64,000 bases of DNA, taken from contig NC_053133.1 of the NCBI RefSeq assembly GCF_010015445.1, positions 434,001 through 498,000 on the forward strand, written 5' to 3'. Made by a program: the position numbers and the translations under genes. Position 1 is the first letter of the stretch; each line of letters starts with the position of its first letter. Source of the DNA: Perca fluviatilis (taxonomy: Eukaryota > Chordata > Actinopteri > Perciformes > Percidae). Shown here piece after piece: positions 10,788-20,535 of the stretch. The notes under the pieces are model-generated. The model saw only the letters and a program-made list of their open reading frames with translations. It had not been told where the DNA came from and did not search any database.

Positions 10788-11556
10788 AAGCTGCGAGCAG
10801 CGATGGACGGGCCCTTGCGCCTCGGCGCGCGTCGGGGTTACCGGCGGACGCCGCTCCTTGCGACCTTGCATTCGCGCGGCACTCAGACGCCGAAAATCGT
10901 CAACAATGAAAAAGGAACTCCCCGCCGAGTTCAACCATACCTCACACAAGACTCTGTCATATGGTTCATTAGCTGTGAAAAGGGGCGTGGCTAAAGCATA
11001 GGGGTCGGGTCAAACCATCACCAATTAAAAAGGAAGTCTCTGCTGAGTTCAATGATACGTCACACAAGACTCTACCTTAGATGGGCCAGCATGTATGAAA
11101 GGGGGCGTGGCTTGAACATAGAGGGTGGGCCAAACCATCACCAATGGGGAAGGAAGTCTGCTGAGTTCAATGACACCTCACACAAGACTCTACCTTAAAC
11201 GGTTCAAATGTTATGAAAGGGGGCGTGGCTTGAGTAAGTGGGCATGGCCATATTATAGGGGGTGGCTCAGTATGACATGTAGACCACACATTCTGAGTTT
11301 CATGTAAATCGGATGATGTTTGTCATAAAAGGCGCATTTCATGTTGCCAGCGGGGGGCGCTATGACCAAAAGTCAATTTTGGCCTGTAAGTGTCCTCAGC
11401 CCTGGACCCTTGTCAATTGTGAGAAATTTCGGGCAGATACGCCAACGTACACTCAAGTTACAATCGCTAAACACTCAAAATGGCCGCCATGCCACGCCCA
11501 CACTGTCTGAGGAAAAGTTTTTCTTTTAATAACTTTTCATCGTTAAGGTGTTGGGA
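10788..11556 (+). repeat. Unit 1 (left part) of the GCTGCGAGCAGC array
   Basis: It begins TTAAAGCTGCGAGCAGCGATG, as units at 29506, 31232, 32744, 34615 and 36504 do. It carries the same GGGGGCGTGGCTT, TCAATGATACCTCACACAAG and AAAATGGCCGCC blocks. It breaks off at GGTGTTGGGAT, exactly where intact units continue with GGTACAGACCAAG; that continuation is found at 28815. The unit has therefore been split by an insertion. Confidence 0.9.
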
Positions 11557-11562
11557 TAATAC

Positions 11563-12183
11563 CCAGCTAACAAAAATATGTTCTAAGAACGTTGTAGGAA
11601 CGTTGATTTGAAATGTCCTAAAAACGTTGAAATGTCCAGTTTGCTTAACGTTGCTGGAACGGTATCTTAAGGTTAGAAAAACGTTCCTGGAACGTTAGCA
11701 GAACGTTGCTGGAACGTCATCTCAAGGTTAGAAAAACGTTGCTGGGAACGTTAGCATAACGTTGCTGGAACGTTAGCATAACGTTGCTGGAACGGTATCT
11801 TAAGGTTCGAAAAACGTTCCTGGAACGTTAGCATAACGTTGCTGGAACATTAGTATAATGTTTCTGGAACTTTATCTTAAGGTTAGCATAACCTTGCTGG
11901 AACGTTAGTATAACGTTGCTGGTACGTTAGCATAACATTGGTGGAACTTTAGTATAATGTTGCCGGAACGTCATCTTAAGGTTAGCATAATGTTGCCGGA
12001 ATGTTATCCTAAGGTTAGCATAACACTCCTGGTACATTATCTTAAGGTTAGCAAAATGTTGCTAGAACATTATCCTAAGGTTAGCATACTGTTGCTGGAA
12101 CGTTAGATTAACGTTAGTATAAAGTTCAGGAACAATCGTTCCCCAAAAATTGTATTAATAATACAACGTTCAAATAATGTAGT
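11563..12183 (+). repeat. Left foldback arm, AACGTT subrepeats
   Basis: Degenerate ~22-bp units (AACGTTGCTGGAACGTTAGCAT and variants with TATCTTAAGGTTAG) run almost without interruption. The inner edge reads GTTCCCCAAAAATTGTATTA, whose reverse complement occurs near 26830-26855 on the right arm. Confidence 0.85.
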
Positions 12184-12430
12184 AGGTTGGGCTGTCCGGA
12201 TTCAAGCGCAGACAAAGAGAAAAAGGTCGGAACAGGTATTGAGGTTTATTGAACACAATGAGTAATGCAGGTTCTTGAAATCCTCTGGGGCTGAGAGCGG
12301 GCAGACAGGTGAGAGGCAGGTTCAACAAAAAAAACTAGAAAATGCATTTCCTGCAGAAAATGCGTGGGAATGCTGAATAGCTGAATTGCTAAAGCTAACT
12401 GGATAAATAGCTTAAATCCGTAAGAAGAAG

Positions 12431-12574
12431 TTGAAGTAGTGAGAGTAGTTGAAAAAGTGGAAATCGGTTTAATAAGTATAAATTTCATTAAAAGTTAAAA
12501 GTTTATGCTAAACTGAACTGTTTGCTTTAAAGGTTGAATAATGACAAAATATGTAGAACATTGTGAGGTCTGAG
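12431..12574 (+). repeat. Direct repeat, copy 1 (partner 13821-13966)
   Basis: Starts TTGAAGTAGTGAGAGTAG and ends ACATTGTGAGGTCTGAG. The copy at 13821-13966 matches with scattered differences. Each copy directly precedes GA-rich sequence, so repeat plus purine tract appear to have been duplicated together. Confidence 0.85.
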
Positions 12575-12845
12575 TATATGTTCTAACTGATAATGACTCA
12601 CATATGCAGAAATATGAAACAAATTGTATGAAAAATCTTAAAGCTCAAATGCATTGCACTGCACTGCTGAAACATCTGGAACATGTTCAGAGTTGGAAGC
12701 TAAACTGCATTACCTACATAAGTGAAGAGCTTGTTAGAAAAGCTGGAAGAAATATTTTTATCAGATATATACACTGCATAGAACGAAAAAGCATAAATCT
12801 AGCTGAGATGAGATGTGAAATATATTAGGTCAAAAGAATGGGGCT

Positions 12846-14462
12846 GAACAAGAAGAAAGAGAGGAAAGGGAGAAGGAGAGAAAGAGAGTAGACAGAAGAG
12901 CATGAGAGAAGAGAGAAGAGAAAGAGAATAAAGAGAGAAAGAGAGAGGAAAGAGAGGAAAAGAAAGAGATCAACTTTGACTAAAATTGACTAAAAAGGCT
13001 GAAAGTTTAAAAGAGTTTGTATTATTATCAGCCATATCCATTGCGCAGAACAAACAAGCATGAGCCTAAAGAGCTGAGAGGTGGATATATTGGCTGAAAA
13101 GAAACGGGCTATATACATGGATGAAATCCCAAATCACAAATGACCCTGGAGGGAGGGAGGGAGAGACAGAAGGAGGGGGAGGGAGAGAGGGAGGAGAGGA
13201 AGGGAGGGAGGTAGAGAGGTGATAGAGAGAGAGAGCGAGAGATTGAGGAGGGAGGGAGAGAGAGAGGGAGGGAGAGAGGGAGGGAGAAGGAGGGATGGAG
13301 AGAGAAGGAAATAGAGAGAGAGAGGGACAGGGAGAGAGAGAGAGGGGGAGAGAGAGAGGGGGATGAGAGAGAGAGAGGGAAAGACAAATAGAGAGAAAGA
13401 GAAGGAGAGAGAGGGAGAGACAAAGATAGAGAAAGAGGAGAGAGAAAGAGAGAGGGATAGAGAGAAAAAGAGAGAGAGGCAAAGGGAAAGAAAGAGACAG
13501 AGAGAGAGGGAAAGAGAGTGATAGAGAGAGAGAAAGGAAGAGAGGGGGAGGTAGAGACAGGGAGGGAGAAGGAGGGATGGAGAGAGTGAAAGAAAAAGAG
13601 ATAGAGGGATAGAGAGAGAAAGAGAGAGAGACGGATAGAGAGGGAGAGAGAGGCAGATGGAAAAAGAGAGATAGAGAGGGGGAGCGAGAGAAGACAGACA
13701 GACAGACCAGAACAAGAGAATAGAACAGAGAAGACAGACTAAAGTTCATATTCCTGCCTGTAGTATCTGGGTGTGTTTCTGTTGTCATGGTAACGACTGG
13801 CCAGTGAATGTTTGTAGTAGTTGAAGTAGTGAGAGTAGTAGAAAAAGTGGAAATCGTTTTAAGAAGTGTGAATTTCATTAAAAAGCTAAAAGTTGACGCT
13901 AAACTGAACTGTTGGCTTCAAAAGTTGAAAAATGACAAAATATGTAGAACATTGTGAGGTCTGAGAGGGAGAGACAAAGAGAGAGAAAGAGAAGGAAAGA
14001 GAGAGAGAGGGGATAGAGAGAGAGGGAGAGAGAGATGGAAAAAGAGAAAGAGAGAGAGAGGGAGAGAGAGAGGGAGAAGGAGGGATGAAGAGAGAAGAAG
14101 AGAGAGAGAAAAAGAGACAGAGACAGGTAGAGAGAAAGAGATAGAGAGAGAGGCAGAGGTAAAGAAAAAAAGAGAGAGAGAGAGAGAGAAAGGGAAAGAG
14201 AGAGATGGAAGGAGGGAGAGAGACAGAGAGGGAGGGAAGGAGATAGTGAGGGAGACAGAAAAGAAAAAGAAGGAGGGAGGGAGGAATACAGACACAGGGA
14301 GGAAAGAAGACAGAGGGAGGAAGGGAGACAGAGGGAGGAAGACAGAAGTAGGGTAGGAGACAGCGAGAGACGGAGAATGAGGGAGGAGGAGGGAGACAAA
14401 AACAAAAAAACAGAGGAGGGACGGAGAGAGAAAAGGAGGGAGGGAGGGAGACACAGACAGAT
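12846..14462 (+). repeat. Polypurine (GA)-rich tracts
   Basis: Long purine-only runs of GAGA, GGGA and GAAA cover 12846-12968, about 13140-13715 and about 13966-14462, with mixed sequence between. The very long Ser/Leu/Pro-rich minus-strand frames here are translations of the pyrimidine strand and not genes. Such mirror-like purine tracts can form triplex DNA. Confidence 0.9.
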
Positions 14463-14495
14463 TAGGAGACAGACAGAAGTGGAAGGCAACAGATC

Positions 14496-15192
14496 TAGAC
14501 TACTGTTCATATTACTGCCTGTAGTATCTGTATAGACTACTGTTCATATTACTGCCTGTAGTATCTGTATAGACTACTGTTCATATTACTGCCTGTAGTA
14601 TCTGTATAGACTACTGTTCATATTACTGCCTGTAGTATCTGTATAGACTACTGTTCATATTACTGCCTGTAGTAGCTGTATAGACTACTGTTCATATTAC
14701 TGCCTGTAATATCTGTATAGACTACTGTTCATATTACTGCCTGTAGTAGCTGTATAGACTACTGTTCATATTACTGCCTGTAGTATCTGTATAGACTGCT
14801 GTTCATATTACTGCCTGTAGTATCTGTATAGACTGCTGTTCATATTACTGCCTGTAGTAGCTGTATAGACTACTGTTCATATTACTGCCTGTAGTATCTG
14901 TATAGACTACTGTTCATATTACTGCCTGTAGTATCTGTAGAGACTACTGTTCATATTACTGGCTGTAGTATCTGTAGAGACTACTGTTCATATTACTGCC
15001 TGTAGTATCTGTATAGACTACTGTTCATATTATTGCCTGTAGTATCTGTATAGACTACTGTTCATATTACTGCCTGTAGTGTCTGTATAGACTACTGTTC
15101 ATATTACTGCCTGTAGTATCTGTATAGACTACTGTTCATATTACTGCCTGTAGTATCTGTATAGACTACTGTTCATATTACTGCCTGTAGTA
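14496..15192 (+). repeat. 37-bp minisatellite, about 19 copies
   Basis: The unit TAGACTACTGTTCATATTAC (first 20 bases) followed by TGCCTGTAGTATCTGTA recurs with period 37; the first starts are 14496 and 14533. Copies differ at one to three positions (ACTG/GCTG, TATC/TAGC, GTATAG/GTAGAG). The flanks GTTGTCATGGTAACGA occur on both sides of the GA region, at about 13779 and 15215. Confidence 0.95.
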
Positions 15193-16215
15193 TCTGGGTG
15201 TGTCTGTGAAAGTGTTGTCATGGTAACGAATGGCCAGTGGATATGTTTATAAACTTGCTTTGATGTCTCTAATCAAGTTGATGAGCAACACCTGCTGAAT
15301 CTGTCAGCTGTGCTGTGCTTCAGCTATTCAGAGTCCCTGAGAGCGAGCTCTCAAACAAAGCCTCACAGTGGCAAAACGATAACTGCTATCAGTCAAATGA
15401 CGTCATCCTGAGCACCACAAGGCCTTTGTGAACGTATCGGTATAAAATTTATATGGATAAACGTAAAAATGTGGTCATATCAGCGATTTCAAAAAGTGGT
15501 TCGTTCAGTGTTTCGCTGGGAAATATCCACGAGTGTTAACATTGGAGCCAATGGAGAAAGAAATGGACCTCTTGTCATTTGGAAGCTCAACCAGCCAAAA
15601 GTAAAAGGCGTATCACAACACTGAGCAGATTTTCTGAAACTAGACAAAAATACCTACGTTTTGATGTAGGAAGTGTATATGACAAGTAGATATTGTGGGC
15701 GTGAGAGCAGTTTTTAGAGAAGGGACAAAGATTAATTTTTTGAAGCTTCACCCTCTGAGCGATGACATCATCACTCTAACCAGCCACACACACACAGTTT
15801 AATCGATAAAAAATCCTGAAAAGATCACTAAACTTAAACAGCTTTTTCACAAAAACTGTAAAAGATATCAAATTGAAAGGTAGTAGCCGGATAGCTGAAT
15901 ATTTTGTGAACATTTTAAAGTTTGTTCGGCGTCTGTAGGTGAAAGTATGAAGGAGCTGAAACTTTTGGGAGCGGAAGAAGATTTTAAGGAGTTGAAGCCT
16001 CCTCTTTCACTTCAATGTAAAAGAAAAGTGATAAAAAGCTTAAAATTTTAAAAAGTATAAATAGTAGAAAAAAAGTTGAAGAAGTCCCATCATTAGCTGA
16101 AAGAGCTGAACATTTGAAAAGTTGAATGGTTTAAATAGGTGAAAGTATGCAGAAGTTACCGAGAGCCAAAAAACTTACGGAATATGAAAATATAAAGAAC
16201 TGAATAACAATAGTT
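15193..16215. other. Non-coding interior of the 3.9-kb element
   Basis: Single-copy-looking sequence with phrases such as GAAAGTATGAAGGAGCTGAA and AAAGTTGAAG echoing the direct-repeat block. No ORF with a recognisable domain and no further tandem structure. Confidence 0.5.
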
Positions 16216-16614
16216 GGAATGCTGTTGAACAGCATTCCCACTAACAAGTTGGCTCAGGCAGGCAGACTGGGCTTCCAGGGCTGAAGCAGGAATCTGGACA
16301 CAAAAGAAAACACAAAAAGTCAAAAACAAGGCTTGCAACAGGAGTACAATAAAAACCAGTCTTTCAAAACCACTGAGGCTGGCCGAAGCGAGTGTTACCA
16401 CTTGGGTGAACAGACGATCTGGCAGAGACTGATTGGAAGGCCGGGGTTTAAGACAGGAGTGGTGATTGCTGGATGTGTTTCAGGTGAGCAGGAAGCAACA
16501 GGTGTCCTGACGAGGAGGGAGAGAGAGCCAGGAGTGCCACACCCACTCAGCACAGGACAGACAAGACTAACAACAAGGGAGAGGGGAGAGGGAAAACAGA
16601 CAGCACCATGACAT

Positions 16615-16902
16615 CCCAGCAGGCACCTTGACGTCAATTTGACATCAACAAATAGTCAAGATTTTGACCACCATGTATGACATGCATGAATGCATGATGT
16701 CATTATATTTTGTAATTTCCTTGTGGTTGTAAAGAGGCCCAACAAAGGTATCAATCTGACATGTTTTTTTCTAGTCCCTACATCTCAGGTCAATATCACT
16801 GACATTAAATCAACGTTGATTTTTGATGTCAATTTGTCTTTTATTTTTGACCTATTTTGTGACGTCATATTGATGTTAAATTGACATCAAATGCCCACTG
16901 GG
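16615..16902. mobile_element. 288-bp MITE, CCCAGYRGGCA ends
   Basis: The left end CCCAGCAGGCACCTTGACG and the inverted right end CCCAGTGGGCATTTGATG form terminal inverted repeats, followed on both sides by TCAATTTGACATCAA-like sequence. AT dinucleotides flank both ends, compatible with a 2-bp target duplication. No coding sequence. Confidence 0.7.
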
Positions 16903-17118
16903 ATAACATTTATTTGGAACATTTCAAGAACATAAAAATGAGCACTTTCTGTTATGTTATATTATAATCATTCATCAACTTTTTGATGTGCTGTAAAAGT
17001 GTGGAGTTATAATTAAAAGTGGGCACTTGTAATTCACATGGTTGTGTTAAGAAATATAGTTGAAAGACTGATGTAGAAACATTATTCTTAATATTCTAAC
17101 CTTAAAATAACATGATAA

Positions 17119-18681
17119 TGTAACCCACCCCAAATTGGCTGGTTGTTTAAAAAAAAAACAAAAAAAATCAGGGATGATATGATTATGTGATTATTTGTCA
17201 CCATAATAGGACATTTTGTACATTCATCCAAGCTAATTTGAACTGAAGCTAAAATATTCCTTCAGACATAATACATGAAAAAAAAAAAGTATGAGTTACC
17301 TATTTTCATTTAATCAGTTACAAATAGCTCAGGTTATGCCACTTTGTTTTAACGCAGTCATTTTAATTGTCAACACTTTTCAGCAGTGGCAAACACTTTG
17401 CGGTAATGCCCCTAGATGGTACCGCGCGTAGTGCTGTGTGGTTCTTTCTTTAACCTGTTGCAGAGGGAGAAACGTGAACATTAGCTCTGAAAGAAAAAAA
17501 AGAAGGAAATAGCATCCTGAAAAGTGATTTATTTTTTTTATTTTTTATTTTTTGATGGTGGTGTCTGAAAACTTTTCTGTTGACATAGGTAAGCTCATAT
17601 ACCGTGTTTATTCCTAACTGTTATTCTGTACAAGTTTAAAACTACGATGTTACCGTAGGCTACAGTTGAAATGAGAGAGACACTACTAGTTCTGAAGGAA
17701 GCGTGGGTCTTGTTTTCAATGTCAAAGTATTTGCTAAAACTGTTTATAATGTTTATGCATATTATTAGTTAAGATTTACAACTTATGTGGCCAATGTTAA
17801 ATTATATCTGTCGTGCTGAGTTTAGATTTTTAGCTCATGATGTGCCTGTGTATATTGCTGTAGTCTGATCTAAACGTAATTAAGATTGCAGCTGCGCAGT
17901 GCTGGTGTCGTTTCTTTCTTTAACCTGTTGCAGAGGGAGAAACGTGAACATTAGCTTTGAAAGAAAAAAAAGAAGGAAATAGCATCCTGAAAAGTGATTT
18001 ATTTTTTTTATTTTTTATTTTTTGATGGTGGTGTCTGAAAACTTTTCTGTTGACATAGTACTGTGGGACTGTGTGGCGGATGGTGAGAGACAGCGCGGGT
18101 GAGACGGAGGAACCGTGTACTTCCATTCTGCTAGCTGTAGCAGGAGATAGCGCGTGGTGGACAGCGGGCTGGACTCTGAACTTCAGGCCTGAGTTTGGAT
18201 TTCCATTTCTACTATCTCATCAGTAAAGTCTTTCCCTCCCGTGGATTTGGAGGATCGTATCGGATACATTTTTTTTTTTGACTGAGCTCAAACAGGTACT
18301 GGGTTGTGCACAACTAAACTCAAGAGACTATTGCTGTAGCAATACTTAAAATTTGTGGTTTCTGGCCAGAACATATTTTGTAGACAAATGTATTTTGGGG
18401 TGGGAAATGGGAGTGTCATTGTTGATAATTTTCAATAATACTATTTTTTTTTTTAAAAAGAGTCACTGTGTTGGTGTTTTCATTTTTTTCTGTGTGAAGT
18501 CAATAATCATCTACAGCCAAAGACAAATTAGTGTTAAGTGTCAGTGCATTTGATATCTATCTTGTCTTTATCCCTCGAACCAGGACATTACTAAAAAAAA
18601 AAAAAAGTACTGAAGTAGTGATCCCAGACCTTGAGTTGTTTTTGCAGGTAAATGTTGAAGGCTGATTAGAACCTGGTTACA
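17119..18681 (+). repeat. 5' LTR (1,563 bp)
   Basis: Begins TGTAACCCACCCC and ends GAACCTGGTTACA. It contains an internal direct duplication of ~148 bp (17442-17589 and 17911-18058, each ending TTTTCTGTTGACATAG). A GTAAG follows the first copy and could be a splice donor. The LTR is expected to hold promoter and polyadenylation signals, which I cannot place precisely. The minus-strand frame near 17920-18126 is a shadow. Confidence 0.93.
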
Positions 18682-18694
18682 TACTGTAAAAATG

Positions 18695-18712
18695 TGGCGC
18701 CCAACGTGGGGC
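18695..18712 (+). promoter_or_regulatory. Primer-binding site, tRNA-Lys type
   Basis: TGGCGCCCAACGTGGGGC lies 13 nt after the LTR end. From memory it is the complement of the 3' end of tRNA-Lys(1,2), the same primer site used by foamy viruses. It would prime minus-strand DNA synthesis. Confidence 0.85.
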
Positions 18713-18849
18713 TGTGGGTGATTTGACTTCACAAGAGAAGTGATATATACAGTGTGTGGTTCAAGAGAAATTATACATAAGGTATATTTTAACAACAACA
18801 TAGTAGTATTTACACCATTTTACGAAATTATTCAAAGTTAAGTAAAGTT

Positions 18850-20535
18850 ATGGAGATTTGTGCAGAATATGGTTTTGATCCTGAGCGGTCTGTAGTACTA
18901 AGAAATGTTAGAAGCTCAGTGACCCTTAGGGAGGTGCGTAAAGCTTTTGCAGAGGAGGACAAAGTGTCCCAAATAGCATGGATAGGAGATGAGTTATCTG
19001 GGGGAATACTATGTGAATTTGAAGAAGCTATCACTCCATTACTGCTAGATGAAGAACACCTTAATGCAGAAGGGAATGGCTACTGGAAGGTTGTTCAGAT
19101 AGATGGTCTCTACAAACATACTGAGAAACAAAAGGCCCCAAAGTCCTCGGACAACATTTTAGATGAGTTATTAGATCACATACAGAATGTAGCTCAGCAA
19201 AATATGTTGAAAGTTGATGACCTTAACCAGCTTGTTATGCAACGCCTTTCACCTCAAACAACAGCAGAAAGGCCAAAACTAGCAACCTCCACTCCTTATT
19301 CTCACCTCTCTCAGCCAAAACCTGAGGTGCCCTTTCCTTCTCTCAGTGCTGGGGCTTCTAGCCTGAAGGGCAACATGGATTCATTTCCCAAATACCTTGG
19401 CTCTGTGGACTCAAAGGCCAATTCCAGGAATGACGACAGTGCAGCTAAGTCACAGTTAACCTTCACTATTCCTGATGGGGCACAGAAAGTAATCGTGGAA
19501 CATGTTGTTAAACATGATCTGAGCCATACAGATTATCTTCCCTCAAAATACGAAATCCGGTCTTTCTCTGGCAAGCATCCCAAGAGTGGTGAGGTGGATT
19601 TCAGCACTTGGAGGCTTCATGCAAAGCAACTCCTGAGAGACACATCTCTAACTGATAGTCAAAAGCGGAGACAAATTCTCAACAGTTTACTGCCCCCTGC
19701 TTTAAATGTAGCACTCAGCGCTGGTGACAATGCCCCACCCAGGCTCTATTTGCATGAGTTGGAGAAAGCATATGGAAATGTGACTGGAGGAGAAGAGCTC
19801 TACATCCAGTTTGTTGAAACCCATCAACAGGATAATGAAACAGCTTCTGACTACTTGCGCCGCCTCCATACTTTCATGCAGGAAGTGATTGAAAAGAAAG
19901 GCATGGCTGGCAGACACTCTGACACTCAACTGTTAAAGCAGTTCATCCGTGGATGTTGGGATGAAGCTTTGATATCCCAGTTACGCCTGAAAGAGATCCT
20001 GTCTGACCCTGCAATGGAGATCATTGGGTGTTCGGACCTGTTGTTCAAAGTGAGGTCCTTTGAACATGAGAGGAAGGTAAAGGAGAGCAGGAAAAGCCGG
20101 TGTTTGGGGCCCACACAAGTCAAAGCTCGCAGCCACATCCAGCACAGTGTTGATCCACCAGACGTAACCACTGATGAAAATGCCAACTTAAAGGAGAGAG
20201 TGAAACAGCTAGAAGATGAAATGGTACAAGCTAGGATTAAGCAAAGTCCTCCTGTTAAGAAAATAGTGTATGGAAAACCTCAGCCTGCAGTTCAGGAAAG
20301 AACAAAAGAAAAGAGTTTCCAGAATAAAATTGAGCTGAGACTTAAGACACAAGCAAAAGAGGATAAGCTGAGAGGTTTCTGTTACAACTGTGGCGAAGAT
20401 TCACATTACCTAGCCAACTGTAACAACCCTTCCAATGCTGAGTTGGTGCAACAAAAGCTACTACAAAGACACAAGCAGAGGTATCCAGCACAGTTGGACA
20501 ACTCTACCCCAACTGAACCTTTAAACAGGAAGTAG
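18850..20535 (+). CDS. gag: Gag polyprotein (PNMA-like), intact
   Basis: A 561-residue intact frame starting with ATG 169 nt after the LTR. Residues ~10-85 (RSVVLRNVRSSVTLREVRK, GDELSGGILCEFEEA) resemble the N-terminal RNA-binding-like domain of PNMA proteins. Residues ~235-420 form the capsid-like region, with DYLRRLHTFMQ and KQFIRGCWDEALISQLR. A CCHC zinc knuckle, CYNCGEDSHYLANC, spans residues 511-524. Gag would build the particle and bind element RNA. PNMA genes are known to derive from Ty3/gypsy Gag, so this lineage is probably related; that is inference from motif appearance. The last codons carry the frameshift heptamer. Confidence 0.93.
   Translation: MEICAEYGFDPERSVVLRNVRSSVTLREVRKAFAEEDKVSQIAWIGDELSGGILCEFEEAITPLLLDEEHLNAEGNGYWKVVQIDGLYKHTEKQKAPKSSDNILDELLDHIQNVAQQNMLKVDDLNQLVMQRLSPQTTAERPKLATSTPYSHLSQPKPEVPFPSLSAGASSLKGNMDSFPKYLGSVDSKANSRNDDSAAKSQLTFTIPDGAQKVIVEHVVKHDLSHTDYLPSKYEIRSFSGKHPKSGEVDFSTWRLHAKQLLRDTSLTDSQKRRQILNSLLPPALNVALSAGDNAPPRLYLHELEKAYGNVTGGEELYIQFVETHQQDNETASDYLRRLHTFMQEVIEKKGMAGRHSDTQLLKQFIRGCWDEALISQLRLKEILSDPAMEIIGCSDLLFKVRSFEHERKVKESRKSRCLGPTQVKARSHIQHSVDPPDVTTDENANLKERVKQLEDEMVQARIKQSPPVKKIVYGKPQPAVQERTKEKSFQNKIELRLKTQAKEDKLRGFCYNCGEDSHYLANCNNPSNAELVQQKLLQRHKQRYPAQLDNSTPTEPLNRK

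Larger units (their letters stand above)
12364..16241. mobile_element. 3.9-kb element with GTGGGAATGCTG ends
   Basis: It starts GTGGGAATGCTG (12364-12375) and ends with the exact inverse, CAGCATTCCCAC (16230-16241). The last 26 bp contain a hairpin (16216-16238) with 10-bp arms and a TGA loop. Inside are two copies of a ~145-bp block (12431-12574 and 13821-13966), each followed by purine-rich sequence, then a 37-bp minisatellite. There are no transposase motifs. The terminal hairpin and the CTAA that follows recall Helitron ends, but the inverted 12-bp ends do not fit that class. Confidence 0.55.
12184..16614. other. Unclassified inserted block holding a TIR element and tandem repeats
   Basis: The block interrupts the left foldback arm between ...CAAATAATG and ATAACATTTATTTGG. 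Its edges (12184-12363 and 16242-16614) look like two halves of one dispersed repeat, with AGGCAGGTTCAAC on the left and AGGCAGGCAGACTGG on the right. They are split by the element at 12364-16241. I see no coding potential and cannot name the family. Confidence 0.5.

Noticed and set aside
13066..14510. Several long Ser/Leu/Pro-rich minus-strand open frames
   Set aside because: They are translations of the pyrimidine strand of GA-rich repeats; overlapping frames are all open for the same reason.
14496..15192. Possible CRISPR-like array of regular repeats
   Set aside because: Units are directly adjacent 37-bp repeats with no unique spacers, in a vertebrate-type genome; it is a minisatellite.
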